64,000 nucleotides of DNA from assembly GCA_016199985.1 (NCBI GenBank), contig JACQFQ010000033.1, positions 1 to 64,000 on the forward strand. Direction: 5' to 3'. The notes beneath the pieces are model-generated. The model was not told the DNA's origin and did not search any database. It saw only the letters and a program-made list of their open reading frames with translations. The translations under genes were made by a program, and so were the position numbers. Numbering within the stretch: the stretch's first letter is position 1; each line of letters begins with the position of its first letter. This DNA is from Verrucomicrobiota bacterium (GTDB lineage: Bacteria > Verrucomicrobiota > Verrucomicrobiia > Limisphaerales > UBA11320). Of this stretch, positions 16,331 through 25,510 are shown piece after piece.

Positions 16331-18045
16331 AGTACCGCTGGGTCACCGCCACGCCACAACCGGTCCTTGCCGAGTTCCTCGCCAAAGAGCTGAACATCTC
16401 CCAGCTCCTCGCCCAGTGCCTGCTCAACCGGGGCCTGAGCGAGCCGGACCCCATTCGTCGATTCCTCGATCCAAAGCTGAAATCCCTCGCCGATCCGTTC
16501 CTGATTCCGAACCTCGGGGCCGCGACGCAGCGGCTCCTGCTGGCGCGCGAGCGGAGCGAGTCGGTCGTCATATTCGGAGATTACGATGTGGACGGAGTCA
16601 CCTCCACGACGCTGATGCACGCCATCCTCGCCCAGCTGGGCTGGACGGTTCACTGCTATCTGCCGCATCGGCTGGACGAGGGCTATGGCCTGACGCAGAC
16701 GGGGGTCGAGAACTGCCTGAATCGGTTTGCGGCGTCGCTGATTCTCGCGGTGGACTGCGGATCGACCGCTGTCGAATCCATTCGCTGGCTCAAGTCGCGC
16801 GGCGTGGATGTGATTGTCCTGGACCATCACCAGGTCTCCCAGCCCCCGCCCGAAGCCGTCGCGTTGGTGAACCCGCAAGTCGCGACGGCGCCGCCCTTTT
16901 TTCGCGAGCTCTGCTCGGTGGGCCTGGCGTTCAAGCTCGCCCACGGCCTGCTGAAGCACGCGAGGCAGCTCGGGCTGCCGGGAGCGGAGGACATCGATCT
17001 CAAGGCCAGCCTCGATCTCGTCGCCCTGGGAACGATCGCGGACCTGGTTCCCCTGACCGGAGAAAACCGCATCCTCGTGAGCGCCGGCCTTGATCGCCTC
17101 AACCACACGCAACGACCCGGCATTCTGGCGTTGAAGAAGGTGGCGCAGATCGAGGGCAAGATTCAAGGTTACGAAGTGGGCTTCCAGCTCGCGCCGCGCC
17201 TGAACGCGGCCGGACGCCTCGAGAACGCATCGGAGGCCCTGGAGCTGCTGCTCGCGAAGGACGAGGACTCCGCGATGCCGCTCGCCCAAAGCCTGGACGC
17301 TTGCAACCGGGAGCGTCAGAACATCGAACGCGCGATCGTCGAGGAGGTCATGGGCGGCGTCCGCGCCAAGTTCAACCCCGATCAGGACTGGGTGATCGTC
17401 GAGGGAGAGCTCACCTGGCACATCGGAGTGGTGGGCATTGTGGCTTCCAAGGTCTGCCAGGAATTCTACCGCCCCACGATCATCATGGGCGGCGATGGAC
17501 ATGAGTGGAGGGGATCGGGCCGCAGCATCGAGGGCTTCGATCTCGCCGCCGCGCTCCGGGAGTGCGGCGATCTTCTCGCGCGTCACGGAGGGCACTCCAT
17601 GGCGGCGGGCCTCAGCCTCGCGCCGACCAAGGTCTCGGAGTTTCGCCGCAGGCTGAACGAGATCGCGAAGCGCACGCTGACGCCGGAGCAGCTCCAGCCG
17701 CGACTGCGCATCGACGCGGAGGTTCAGGCGGAGCAGATCTCGCTTGAGCGGATCGGGGAGCTTCAGAGACTGCAGCAGACAGGGATGGGAAATCCCGCGG
17801 TGCAATTCTGCGCGCGAGGGCTGCGTCACTCCCGTCCGCCCCAACGGATCGGAACCGACCGCCGCCACGCCAAGCTTTGGGTGTCGCAGGCGCGAAGCCA
17901 CCCGCTCGAGGCCATCTGGTGGGGCGCCGGAGAGGCGCCGCTGCCCGTGGGGAGCTTCGACCTCGCCTTTGTCCCCAAAGTGAACGACTACCATGGGCAG
18001 AGCACCGTCCAGCTCAACGTGCTCGACTGGCGACCCGCGAGCTGA
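16327..18045 (+). CDS. recJ: Single-stranded-DNA-specific exonuclease RecJ
   Basis: RecJ degrades single-stranded DNA 5' to 3' in recombination and mismatch repair. The ATG at 16327 overlaps the glgB stop (ATGA); the frame is open much further upstream but only as a shadow of glgB. The 572-aa protein shows the DHH phosphoesterase motifs: FGDYDVDGVTSTTLM (85-96), AVDCGS, and LDHHQV (165-170). The DHHA1 part carries GSGRSIEGFDLAAAL and RHGGHSMAAGLS, followed by the OB-like C-terminal region. All Mn-binding aspartates and histidines I would expect are visible. Length is normal for RecJ. Confidence 0.95.
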   Translation: MKYRWVTATPQPVLAEFLAKELNISQLLAQCLLNRGLSEPDPIRRFLDPKLKSLADPFLIPNLGAATQRLLLARERSESVVIFGDYDVDGVTSTTLMHAILAQLGWTVHCYLPHRLDEGYGLTQTGVENCLNRFAASLILAVDCGSTAVESIRWLKSRGVDVIVLDHHQVSQPPPEAVALVNPQVATAPPFFRELCSVGLAFKLAHGLLKHARQLGLPGAEDIDLKASLDLVALGTIADLVPLTGENRILVSAGLDRLNHTQRPGILALKKVAQIEGKIQGYEVGFQLAPRLNAAGRLENASEALELLLAKDEDSAMPLAQSLDACNRERQNIERAIVEEVMGGVRAKFNPDQDWVIVEGELTWHIGVVGIVASKVCQEFYRPTIIMGGDGHEWRGSGRSIEGFDLAAALRECGDLLARHGGHSMAAGLSLAPTKVSEFRRRLNEIAKRTLTPEQLQPRLRIDAEVQAEQISLERIGELQRLQQTGMGNPAVQFCARGLRHSRPPQRIGTDRRHAKLWVSQARSHPLEAIWWGAGEAPLPVGSFDLAFVPKVNDYHGQSTVQLNVLDWRPAS

Positions 18046-18048
18046 CGC

Positions 18049-18750
18049 ATGAACTCCGTCGTCATCGTTGCCGCCGGCAAGGGAACGCGATTCGGACCCG
18101 ACCGCGACAAGCTCTTCATTGAGGTCTTGGGTCTCCCCGTCGTGGCGCACACGTGGCGACGCTTCGACGCGCATCCCGAGGTGGACGAGACGATCCTCGT
18201 GATCCGTCCGGAGCTCCGCGACGCGTTCGAGGAAATCGCGACACAGCTCGCGGTTCGCAAACCTTACCGTTTCGCGGCGGGCGGGGCGGAGCGCCAGGAC
18301 TCCGTGTGGAACGGCCTCGAAAAGGTGTCTCCTTCCGCGGCCCTCGTGGCGATTCACGACGCGGCGAGGCCCTGCGTGACGCCCCAGGTCATCGCCGACT
18401 GTTTCGCCGCGGCGCGAAGCTCGGGCGCCGCGGTGGCCGCGCAGCCCGTGACCGACACGATCAAGGAGTCCCACGATGGCGCGACCGTCGCAAAACATCT
18501 CGACCGATCCCGGCTGTGGGCGGTTCAAACGCCGCAGACCTTCCAGGTGGCCGTGATCCGACGCGCCCTCTCCGCGGTGAGGCAACGAGGAATCCCAGTC
18601 ACCGACGACACCGCCGCCTGCGAACTCATCGGCCAGGCTGTGCGCCTGGTGCCCTCCCTCGCGCCCAATCCTAAAGTCACTGTTCCCGCCGACGTGCCGT
18701 ACATCGAACTGCTGCTGGCGGCGCACGCGGTCGCCCACCCAGTCCGATAG
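18049..18750 (+). CDS. ispD: 2-C-methyl-D-erythritol 4-phosphate cytidylyltransferase IspD
   Basis: IspD transfers CMP to MEP in the non-mevalonate isoprenoid pathway. The 233-aa protein starts three bases after the recJ stop. It shows the nucleotide-binding VIVAAGKGTRFG loop with K in DRDKLF, then AGGAERQDSVWNGL, HDAARPCVTP, VTDTIKE and QTPQTFQ, all hallmark motifs. Towards the end are TDDTAACEL and VTVPADVPYIE; the usual form there is KIT.PEDL. No fused IspF domain is present. The tight glgB-recJ-ispD spacing suggests one transcript. Confidence 0.95.
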   Translation: MNSVVIVAAGKGTRFGPDRDKLFIEVLGLPVVAHTWRRFDAHPEVDETILVIRPELRDAFEEIATQLAVRKPYRFAAGGAERQDSVWNGLEKVSPSAALVAIHDAARPCVTPQVIADCFAAARSSGAAVAAQPVTDTIKESHDGATVAKHLDRSRLWAVQTPQTFQVAVIRRALSAVRQRGIPVTDDTAACELIGQAVRLVPSLAPNPKVTVPADVPYIELLLAAHAVAHPVR

Positions 18751-18813
18751 TGGCGGCGAGAGAGTCCTTTCACGCCCAAAGGAAGCCCGACGCGCAGCGC
18801 CCTGGGACGCGGG

Positions 18814-20577
18814 CTACATCTGGTCGGGCGCCTCGATGCCCAGCACCTCGAGCCCCTGCTTCAGCACACGACCGGTCATCTCGCAAAGCAGCAGCCTCCC
18901 AGGACGGTCCGCGGCCTCCGCCTTCAGAACGGGACAACTCTCATAGAAGCGGGCGAAGTGGCCGGCCAGCTCGTAGAGGTAGAGGCACAAATAATTCGGG
19001 CGATACTCAGCGGCGACAGCCTCAAGCGTTATCCCGAATCGCAGAAGGTGTTTCGCCAGCGACAGCTCATCGGCGTGGCGCAGAGCCACCAACTCGGAAC
19101 CGGAGGCGCGGGCGTCTCCAGACTTCCGGAAGATGGACTGGATACGAGCGTGGGCGTACTGGAGGTACGGAGCGGTGTTCCCCTGGAGGGAGAGCATCTT
19201 CTCCCAGCTGAAAACGTAGTCGCTCTGGCGATTCGGGCTCAGATCGGCGTACTTCACGGCTCCAATCCCAACGCGCTTCGCGATCTCGCGCCTGTCCGGC
19301 TCGGCCAGCTCCGGATTCTTCTCGCTGACCACCTGGAACGCGCGCTCCTCGGCCTCATCCAGCACCTCGAAGAGCCGGACCGTTTCTCCGCTGCGCGTCT
19401 TGAACGGCTTCCCGTCGTCTCCGAGGATCGAACCAAACCACACATGCTCGAGCTTCATCCCCTCCGCGCGCTCGGGTTGCCAGCGCTTCCAAACCGCGAA
19501 GAGCTGTCGGAAGTGAAGCTGCTGACGTCCGTCCGTGACGTAGATGACTTCGTCCGGCCGCCACGTTTCCCAGCGGTAGGCCAGTGTGGCCAGATCGGTG
19601 GTGGCGTAGTTGGCGGCGCCGTCGGCTTTCTGGATCAGCAGCGGATTCGGCGCCCACTCCTCATCCCGCTGCACCAGGAAGGGATCTTCCTTCGGCGGCG
19701 AGGTCCCATCGCTGAAGACGCAAATCGCGCCCTGGCTCTCCCGCGCGATGCCGCGGTCCCGCAGCTCTTGAACAACCTGCTTCAGCCTCGAGTTGTAAAA
19801 GCTCTCGCCCAGCGTGTGATCGAAGGAAACACGAAGTCGGCCGTAGACGCGGTCGAACTGCGCTTGAGACAGGTCGATCATCCTCTTCCAAATGGCCAGG
19901 TTCTCCGGGTCGCCGGACTGCAGCTTCACCAGCTCCTGTCGCGCCGTCTCGCGGATCGAAGGATCGTTCTCGGAGGCCGCGTTGACCTGCTTGTAGAGCC
20001 GTTCCATCTCGCTGAGCGGATCCCTCGCCAGCGCGTTCGCGTCGAGGTCCGTTTTCCAGCCCACGGTGAGCAGGCCGAACTGGGTTCCCCAATCTCCGAT
20101 GTGGTTGTCGGTGACCACGCGATGGCCGAGCAGACGCATCACCCGCGCCAGGCAATCCCCGAGGGCGGTGGAGCGGATATGTCCGATGTGCATCGGCTTC
20201 GCCACGTTGGGCGAGCTGAAGTCGATGACGACGGAACGCGGCTTGGCGGCTTTGGCGAAAAACAGCGGCTCGCCGGCCAAGGGCCCGCGCAGCGCGGCGG
20301 CGACGGCGTCGGGCTTGAGTCGGAAATTCAGGAACCCGGGACCTGCGATCTCGACAGGCTCGCACCACGGCGAAAGATCCAGCCCCGCCGCCACCTCGGT
20401 CGCGAGCTGGCGAGGATTCATCTTGCGCTCCTTGGCCAGCGACATCATCGCTGTGTTCTGGTAGTCGCCGAACTTCGGATCGGGGCAGGGGCGGAGCGCG
20501 GCCGCGGAGGCCGCGGCGTCGGGCAAACGAAGGGTCAACGCGGCGCGAAGGCGCGACTCAATGAGGAGATGTATCAT
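18814..20577 (-). CDS. argS: Arginyl-tRNA synthetase ArgS
   Basis: ArgS charges tRNA-Arg. The 587-aa class I synthetase has the ArgS N-terminal domain (~1-85, FGDYQNTAMMSLAK), the HIGH motif at 130-133 within SSPNVAKPMHIGHIRSTALGD, and the arginine-type body YVTDGRQQLHFRQLFAVWKRW. The region FKTRSGETVRLFEVLDEA replaces KMSKS, as is usual for ArgS. The C-terminal DALR anticodon-binding helices run ~460-587 (QYAHARIQSIFRK, LYLYELAGHFARFYESCPVL). It is convergent with ispD; I see no clear terminator in the 63 bases between them. Confidence 0.96.
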   Translation of the reverse strand: MIHLLIESRLRAALTLRLPDAAASAAALRPCPDPKFGDYQNTAMMSLAKERKMNPRQLATEVAAGLDLSPWCEPVEIAGPGFLNFRLKPDAVAAALRGPLAGEPLFFAKAAKPRSVVIDFSSPNVAKPMHIGHIRSTALGDCLARVMRLLGHRVVTDNHIGDWGTQFGLLTVGWKTDLDANALARDPLSEMERLYKQVNAASENDPSIRETARQELVKLQSGDPENLAIWKRMIDLSQAQFDRVYGRLRVSFDHTLGESFYNSRLKQVVQELRDRGIARESQGAICVFSDGTSPPKEDPFLVQRDEEWAPNPLLIQKADGAANYATTDLATLAYRWETWRPDEVIYVTDGRQQLHFRQLFAVWKRWQPERAEGMKLEHVWFGSILGDDGKPFKTRSGETVRLFEVLDEAEERAFQVVSEKNPELAEPDRREIAKRVGIGAVKYADLSPNRQSDYVFSWEKMLSLQGNTAPYLQYAHARIQSIFRKSGDARASGSELVALRHADELSLAKHLLRFGITLEAVAAEYRPNYLCLYLYELAGHFARFYESCPVLKAEAADRPGRLLLCEMTGRVLKQGLEVLGIEAPDQM

Positions 20578-20649
20578 GTGAAAGACTCCCAGAGGGTTTC
20601 CGCGGCCCTATCGCGCGCGACAAGGCACAGAGCGCGGGCGGGACCCGAT

Positions 20650-21132
20650 TCAGGCCTTGCAGGCCTTGATCGCCTGGTACATCGAGTCGGCATCGGGAGC
20701 GTCTTCGAGTGATCGGCGAAATTCATTTCGATGCAGCAGCTTCGCGATGTCAGCGAGAGTCCGGAGGTGCTTTTGGAAATGGCCTTGCGGCACGAGAAAC
20801 AGCATCACCAAGCTGACGGGCTGGTTGTCGAGGGCGTCGAAGTTGATCCCCTGCCTGGAACGGCCCAGCGCGCCGACGACTTCATAGATGAGGTCGGTGG
20901 ACGCGTGGGGAATGCCCACCCCGTACCCGATCCCGGTGCTCATCGAATTCTCCCGTTTTTTCACGACGGCGAGAATGGCTTCCCGGCTCTCGGGCTTAAT
21001 CTTGCCCGCCGCGACCAGATGGTCGATCAACTCGTCGATGGCCTCCCACCGATTGGTGGCCTTCATCGCCGGGTTGATTTGCTGCGGGCTAAGGATGTCG
21101 CCAAGATCCATGACGCGATAACTGAAAAGCAT
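20650..21132 (-). CDS. PTS EIIA domain protein (PtsN/fructose type)
   Basis: The 160-aa protein is a single EIIA-type-2 domain. The phosphorylated histidine is H76 in GIGYGVGIPHASTD. The other conserved phrases are MDLGDILSPQQI at the N-terminus and FDALDNQPVSLVMLFLVP, where family members have ...DG.PV...FLL..P. PtsN-type proteins regulate nitrogen and potassium metabolism through phosphorylation; no sugar permease is next to it, so a regulatory role is more likely than sugar uptake. Translation could also begin at the second Met (residue 8), which starts the aligned domain. It is upstream of argS on the same strand with a 72-base gap. Confidence 0.85.
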   Translation of the reverse strand: MLFSYRVMDLGDILSPQQINPAMKATNRWEAIDELIDHLVAAGKIKPESREAILAVVKKRENSMSTGIGYGVGIPHASTDLIYEVVGALGRSRQGINFDALDNQPVSLVMLFLVPQGHFQKHLRTLADIAKLLHRNEFRRSLEDAPDADSMYQAIKACKA

Positions 21133-21556
21133 TTCGCCCCATCGGTCCCGTCAAAGCAAGAGCGGAATCTTGAGAAGAGTGAAAATCAAGAGGCGCCGCG
21201 TCCTTCGCGTGCGGCGCCTGGCTATCCTGCCTCGCCTTGCGACTCCACGCACGATCCTAGCTCTTTGTTGTCGAGCGCTCGATCCGCCGACTTTTCCTGG
21301 AAGAACAAAACCCTCCGTCGCCGCCTCCCGGTCTGGGCGCATAGAGAGCGAACGCGATCCTCCCAGCCAGAGCCTTTCGTTTTTTCTAGGCACGGAGCGG
21401 AATTCTTGATTCCGTTGGGATCCGCCCAGGCCTTCGGAGAGGTGTTTTGGCGCGCGGAAGATCCTCTCGGGACGACCAACCCTCGGGCTGTGGATCATCG
21501 ATTCGCAAGCGATTCGTTTCCGCCGCCGGCCTTGAAGGAAAGGCGGGGCAATTCTT
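21133..21556. other. Intergenic divergent region, 424 bp, with a hairpin
   Basis: This stretch separates the minus-strand EIIA gene from the plus-strand VTC gene and must hold both promoters. A perfect 9-bp inverted repeat (AGGCGCCGC / GCGGCGCCT, 21191-21199 and 21211-21219, 11-base loop) lies 59 bases before the EIIA start. I see no convincing -35/-10 pair and no supported gene, although the frame is open on both strands. Confidence 0.45.
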
Positions 21557-22408
21557 ATGTCCGTCGATAGGATGCAAGCGCAGCGTTTTGAGCACAAGTA
21601 CCTCGTCACCGAGGACACCGCGCTCAAAATGCGTGAATTCATCCAGACACATCTCGAACCCGACGAGTTCGGGATCGGCCAGCCCAATTCCTCCTATCCC
21701 GTCCATAGCCTCTACCTCGATTCAGAGGACCTTCGTCTGGCGCGCGAAACGATTAACGGAAACAAGAACCGCTACAAGCTCCGCATCCGTTTCTACAACA
21801 GCAATCCTGACACGCCGGTCTTTTTTGAGATCAAGCGGCGGATGAACAATTGCATTCTCAAGAAGCGAGGCGGGGTTCGCCACGACGCTGTGGAGTGGCT
21901 CTTGGCGGGGCACCTTCCCGAGTTTTCGCATTTGATCTCCAAGGACCCGCGGCAGCTCCTCGCTTTGCAGGAGTTTTGCATGCGATCCCAGGAGCTGAAC
22001 GCCAGGCCGATGGTTCACATCGCCTATCTCCGCGAAGCCTATGTTCACCCGGACAACAACTCCGTCCGGGTGACGCTCGACCGGAATGTCCGCGCCGACT
22101 ATGAACCCACAGCGAGGCTCTCCACCGAGATGCGGAGGCCGGTGGTTCCGTTTGGCAAGGACGTGATCCTGGAGCTGAAGTTCACCAATCATTACCCCAA
22201 CTGGTTCCGGGACCTGGTCCATGTCTTCGGCTGCATGCAGTGCGGCGCGGCAAAATATGTGGAGGGGGCGGAGGACCTGGGTTTCATCCGCATGCAAGCC
22301 CGGGAAACGGACGAATCCGGGGTTGCGGCAGGGGAAGGAGGCACGTCTGTAACAATCGTGCTTCCCAAAGATTCAGATTTTGGCACTCTCAACGCCACCT
22401 CGACATAA
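21557..22408 (+). CDS. VTC-domain protein (polyphosphate polymerase type)
   Basis: The 283-aa protein has the VTC catalytic-domain pattern: RFEHKYLVTEDTALKMREFI, YPVHSLYLDSEDL, NRYKLRIRFYN, FFEIKRRMNNCILKKRG (basic tunnel residues), VRVTLDRNVRAD and VILELKFTNHYPNWF. In yeast Vtc4 this tunnel domain makes polyphosphate from ATP. Bacterial VTC proteins commonly sit beside a DUF4956 membrane protein, as here. A purine-rich GAAGGAAAGG sequence lies upstream of the ATG. Enzymatic activity is by family only. Confidence 0.88.
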   Translation: MSVDRMQAQRFEHKYLVTEDTALKMREFIQTHLEPDEFGIGQPNSSYPVHSLYLDSEDLRLARETINGNKNRYKLRIRFYNSNPDTPVFFEIKRRMNNCILKKRGGVRHDAVEWLLAGHLPEFSHLISKDPRQLLALQEFCMRSQELNARPMVHIAYLREAYVHPDNNSVRVTLDRNVRADYEPTARLSTEMRRPVVPFGKDVILELKFTNHYPNWFRDLVHVFGCMQCGAAKYVEGAEDLGFIRMQARETDESGVAAGEGGTSVTIVLPKDSDFGTLNATST

Positions 22409-22439
22409 TTGAAAACCAGAGCGACCGCACACTTTCACT

Positions 22440-23126
22440 ATGCTTGACAGGCTACTTCAGGGCGACTACGGCTCAGCCCCAACCAATTGGCCGGTAGTTG
22501 TCCTCGGTCTCCTCCTGGCTTTCGCATGCGGCCACGTGATCGCGTGGGTCTACATGTTCACCCACTCCGGGCTGTCGTACTCGCGCTCCTTCGTGAACGC
22601 GCTCGTCCTGATGCCCGTGATCGTGTCCCTGGTGATGATGGTGCTCTCCAACAACCTGGTGACCGCGTTCGGGATGATGGCCGTCTTCGCGATTGTTCGT
22701 TTTCGAAACATCCTGCGCGACACCCTGGACACCACCTATATCCTGATCTCGCTCGTGATCGGCATGGCGGCGGGCACCCAAAAATACTCCAGCGCCATAT
22801 TGGGCTGCGTCGTAGGGGCGCTCGCGATGCTCTATCTCTGGTACACCTCCTTCGGAAGCCGCCACCGCTACGACCTGATCGTAAACCTCCATTGGGCGAG
22901 AACCCCCGCGGAGATGCCCGATCTGAACCGCGTCCTCACCCGCCACACCTACAAGGCGCATCTCGCCACCCAGCGCACCCACGAAGGCTACGAAGGCAGC
23001 GACCTTTCCTACCGACTACTGCTGAGGAATCCCCGCCGCTCCGACGAGCTCATCATCGAGCTGAAGCAGACGCAGGGGGTCTCCCGGGTCACGAGCATGC
23101 AGGCGGAAGAAGAATCTGAGATCTAG
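22440..23126 (+). CDS. DUF4956 membrane protein
   Basis: A 228-aa protein with four hydrophobic segments in the first 145 residues (VVVLGLLLAFACGHVIAWVYMF, NALVLMPVIVSLVMMVL, LVTAFGMMAVFAIVRF, ILGCVVGALAMLYLWY) and a cytosolic C-terminal domain. The phrase FGMMAVFAIVRFRNILRDTLDTTYILISLVIGMAAGTQ is the DUF4956 core. This family nearly always neighbours VTC-domain proteins, and its role with them is not established. It is 31 bases downstream of the VTC gene and 3 bases upstream of the HlyD-like gene. Confidence 0.88.
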   Translation: MLDRLLQGDYGSAPTNWPVVVLGLLLAFACGHVIAWVYMFTHSGLSYSRSFVNALVLMPVIVSLVMMVLSNNLVTAFGMMAVFAIVRFRNILRDTLDTTYILISLVIGMAAGTQKYSSAILGCVVGALAMLYLWYTSFGSRHRYDLIVNLHWARTPAEMPDLNRVLTRHTYKAHLATQRTHEGYEGSDLSYRLLLRNPRRSDELIIELKQTQGVSRVTSMQAEEESEI

Positions 23127-23129
23127 ACA

Positions 23130-24200
23130 ATGGAAGACACCAAACTTATCCCCGTTCCCTCAGCCCAACGCTGGCGTGAGTTTCGCATTGGATTGCTGCC
23201 CTGGGTGGTTTTCCTGTTGGTGGCCCTGGCCATCGCCACGTTGTGGAAGCAAGTGGTGACCCCTTCGGCGGTGGTGGGGGAGGTGGCCACGGTCCAATAC
23301 CAGGTCCGCAGCCTCTACGATGGCACCCTCCTCAACCTGGCCGTCGAGCCGTTCGCTTTTGTTCGCAAGGGAGAGGTGATCGGAACTGTGACGCCCGTGG
23401 AACTCACCAACACCCTGGCTGACATAGCGGTCGCGGTCTCGAGCCTGGAGCTGGAGCGTCTCCGCACCGGGATGAACGTGAACCGAAATCTGCTCGAGCT
23501 CAGCACGCTCGAGCTGAACCGGCTCCAGGTCATGTCGGACGCCGAGCTGGCGAAAGCGGATCTGGCCGTGAAGAAAGTCGAGCTCGATCGGGAAAAAGAG
23601 CTCTTCAAGATCCAGCAATCGTCCCAGGCGCTGCTGGAGCTTAAAACAGCGGCCTATGAAAGAGCGAAAACCGTCGTTGAACAGCTGAACCTGAGGATCA
23701 GAGGCTATGAGGAACAGCTGAAGAGCTACAGGGAAGGCCAGCAGCACCTCGAAATGCGGGGCCAAAGCGACGCCGTCGACAAGGCGATCATCGCAAAGAC
23801 CAACGCGCTGATGATCGCCAGCCGCCCCATTCCCCTGGTCGCCCCCGCCGATGGCATCATTACCTCCCTGGCGCATCGCTCAGGAGAGAAAGTCCGCGCG
23901 GGAGAGCCGATCGCGGTGATCATCGAAACCAACGCCACCTACATCGTCGGCTACATGCGCCAGCCGATCGTCCACATGCCGAGAGTCAACGACGACGTCC
24001 AGGTCCGCACGCGCGGGCATTCCCGGCTGACCGGCGGCGCGAAGATCCTGAAGGTGGGCGCTCAGTTCGATTACATGAATCCAGCCCTGGTGACGCCTGA
24101 CAACAATCGCCATGAGAAAGCGCTGTCCTTCATGGTCAGCATTCCCGCGGGGCTGCCGGTGAAGCCCGGAGAGTTTGTCGATCTCGGCTTTGGAAACTAG
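23130..24200 (+). CDS. HlyD/membrane-fusion-like protein
   Basis: The 356-aa protein has one N-terminal transmembrane helix (LLPWVVFLLVALAIATLW, ~22-40). A biotinyl-lipoyl-like half motif follows (VRSLYDGTLLNLAVEPFAFVRKGEVIGTVTP), then a long coiled coil (~100-220, heptads such as LELERLRTGMNVNRNLLELS) and the second half motif (LVAPADGIITSLAHRSGEKVRAGEPIAVI). This is the periplasmic-adaptor architecture of HlyD/EmrA proteins. Only three bases separate it from the DUF4956 stop, so it belongs to that operon. No inner-membrane pump or outer-membrane channel is adjacent, which is unusual for a drug-efflux adaptor. Confidence 0.85.
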   Translation: MEDTKLIPVPSAQRWREFRIGLLPWVVFLLVALAIATLWKQVVTPSAVVGEVATVQYQVRSLYDGTLLNLAVEPFAFVRKGEVIGTVTPVELTNTLADIAVAVSSLELERLRTGMNVNRNLLELSTLELNRLQVMSDAELAKADLAVKKVELDREKELFKIQQSSQALLELKTAAYERAKTVVEQLNLRIRGYEEQLKSYREGQQHLEMRGQSDAVDKAIIAKTNALMIASRPIPLVAPADGIITSLAHRSGEKVRAGEPIAVIIETNATYIVGYMRQPIVHMPRVNDDVQVRTRGHSRLTGGAKILKVGAQFDYMNPALVTPDNNRHEKALSFMVSIPAGLPVKPGEFVDLGFGN

Positions 24201-24299
24201 CGCCAGCTGGATTTCCTTTCGATCGCGGCGCCCCGGCGCGGCCGACTGCCGCCCGCGGGAACACAAACGGAGCGCTCATCGATCTCACTTTCGTAGCCT

Positions 24300-25499
24300 A
24301 TGAAGAATGGGTTCTCCACCGCGGGCTTGTGGGCCGGAAACGCCGACCTCCGCGAAATTGCGGCCTGGGCCAAGGCACTGCGACAGGAGATTCGTCCCGC
24401 GGCGGTGGATCTTGGCCTGATTTTCATCTCCCCGCGCTTCTTCGAGGCGGCGCAAGACATCCTCCGATGCGTGCGCTCAAGCGCTGAGATCCCGATCCTC
24501 CTTGGTTGCTCTTCCAACTCGCTGATCGTCGGGCAGGAGGAGATAGAGGAGGGCTCAGGAATCAGCCTTGGCCTTTACTCCCTTCCTGGCGCCGCGCTAT
24601 CCGCCGTTCGGTTCACGCAATCGCAAGTGGAGGAATGGAACGGCGCCGGGTATTGGAGGATGGAGACCGGGATGTCGCCGGAAAAGATGACCGGATGGCT
24701 GGCGTTCGCCGACCCGTTCTCGTTGGACGCGGAGCGGTGGCTGAAGCAATGGGATGACGCGTTTGCCGGAATCCCCATTCTGGGAGGCATGGCAAGCGGG
24801 GACTACGCGGCGAGGAAGACGCATGTGTACTTCAACGAGCAGGTTCACGAGGATGGCGGCGTCGCTCTCGCCCTCTCCGGCGCCGTCGCTCTCGCGGGCA
24901 TCATCTCGCAAGGCTGCACGCCCATCGGCGAAACTTGGACCATCACGAAAGCCGAATCGAACGTGATCCTGGAGATCGCCAACCGACCCGCCTATCAGGT
25001 TCTCGTGGAAACCGTGTCCGCCCTGCCGTCCGCGGAGCAGGCCAGGACGAGGGGAAACTTGTTCATCGGGCTGGTGATGGACGAATACCGCGACGAGTTC
25101 CAACGGGGAGATTTCCTCATCCGCAACATTCTCGAGGCGGACGCTGAAACGGGAGCGATCGCGATCGGGGCGCTGCCTCGGCCCGGGCAGACAATGCAGT
25201 TCCAGCGTCGGGACGCCGAGGCCAGCAGCGAGGACATGACCGTGCTTCTCCGACGCGCGCAGAACGAGCTCGCGGGCCGTCGGGTGCTGGGGGGATGCCT
25301 CTGCAGCTGCAACGGACGCGGACGACGGCTGTTCGGTCCCATCCATCACGACGCCTCCCAGGTTCAGCAGGCCTTCGGCCCCATGGGGCTCGCCGGGTTT
25401 TTCTGCAACGGGGAGATCGGTCCGGTTTCCGGGCACAACTTTCTCCACGGATACACAGCTTCCCTGGCGCTCTTTGTTGAGGAAGCTCCCGGGAAGTAG
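24300..25499 (+). CDS. FIST domain protein (FIST-N plus FIST-C)
   Basis: A 399-aa cytosolic protein. The N-terminal half shows LGLIFISPRFFEAA, IPILLGCSSNSLIVGQEEIEEGSGISLGLYSLP and IPILGGMASGDY, the FIST-N features. The C-terminal half shows FLIRNILEADAETGAIAIG, VLGGCLCSCNGRGRRLFG and GFFCNGEIGPVSGHNFLHGYTASLALF, the FIST-C features. FIST proteins are predicted small-ligand sensors. This one is free-standing, with no attached kinase or cyclase domain. It follows the VTC/DUF4956/HlyD cluster in the same direction after a 99-base gap, and is convergent with the helicase after 11 bases. Confidence 0.88.
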   Translation: MKNGFSTAGLWAGNADLREIAAWAKALRQEIRPAAVDLGLIFISPRFFEAAQDILRCVRSSAEIPILLGCSSNSLIVGQEEIEEGSGISLGLYSLPGAALSAVRFTQSQVEEWNGAGYWRMETGMSPEKMTGWLAFADPFSLDAERWLKQWDDAFAGIPILGGMASGDYAARKTHVYFNEQVHEDGGVALALSGAVALAGIISQGCTPIGETWTITKAESNVILEIANRPAYQVLVETVSALPSAEQARTRGNLFIGLVMDEYRDEFQRGDFLIRNILEADAETGAIAIGALPRPGQTMQFQRRDAEASSEDMTVLLRRAQNELAGRRVLGGCLCSCNGRGRRLFGPIHHDASQVQQAFGPMGLAGFFCNGEIGPVSGHNFLHGYTASLALFVEEAPGK

Positions 25500-25510
25500 A
25501 GGCCTGGCGA

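Noticed and set aside
16186-18738. An 850-codon open frame on the minus strand over glgB-recJ-ispD
   Set aside because: It covers three genes that are certain on the plus strand, has no recognisable domain and no ribosome site, and is Arg-rich as expected for a GC-driven shadow.
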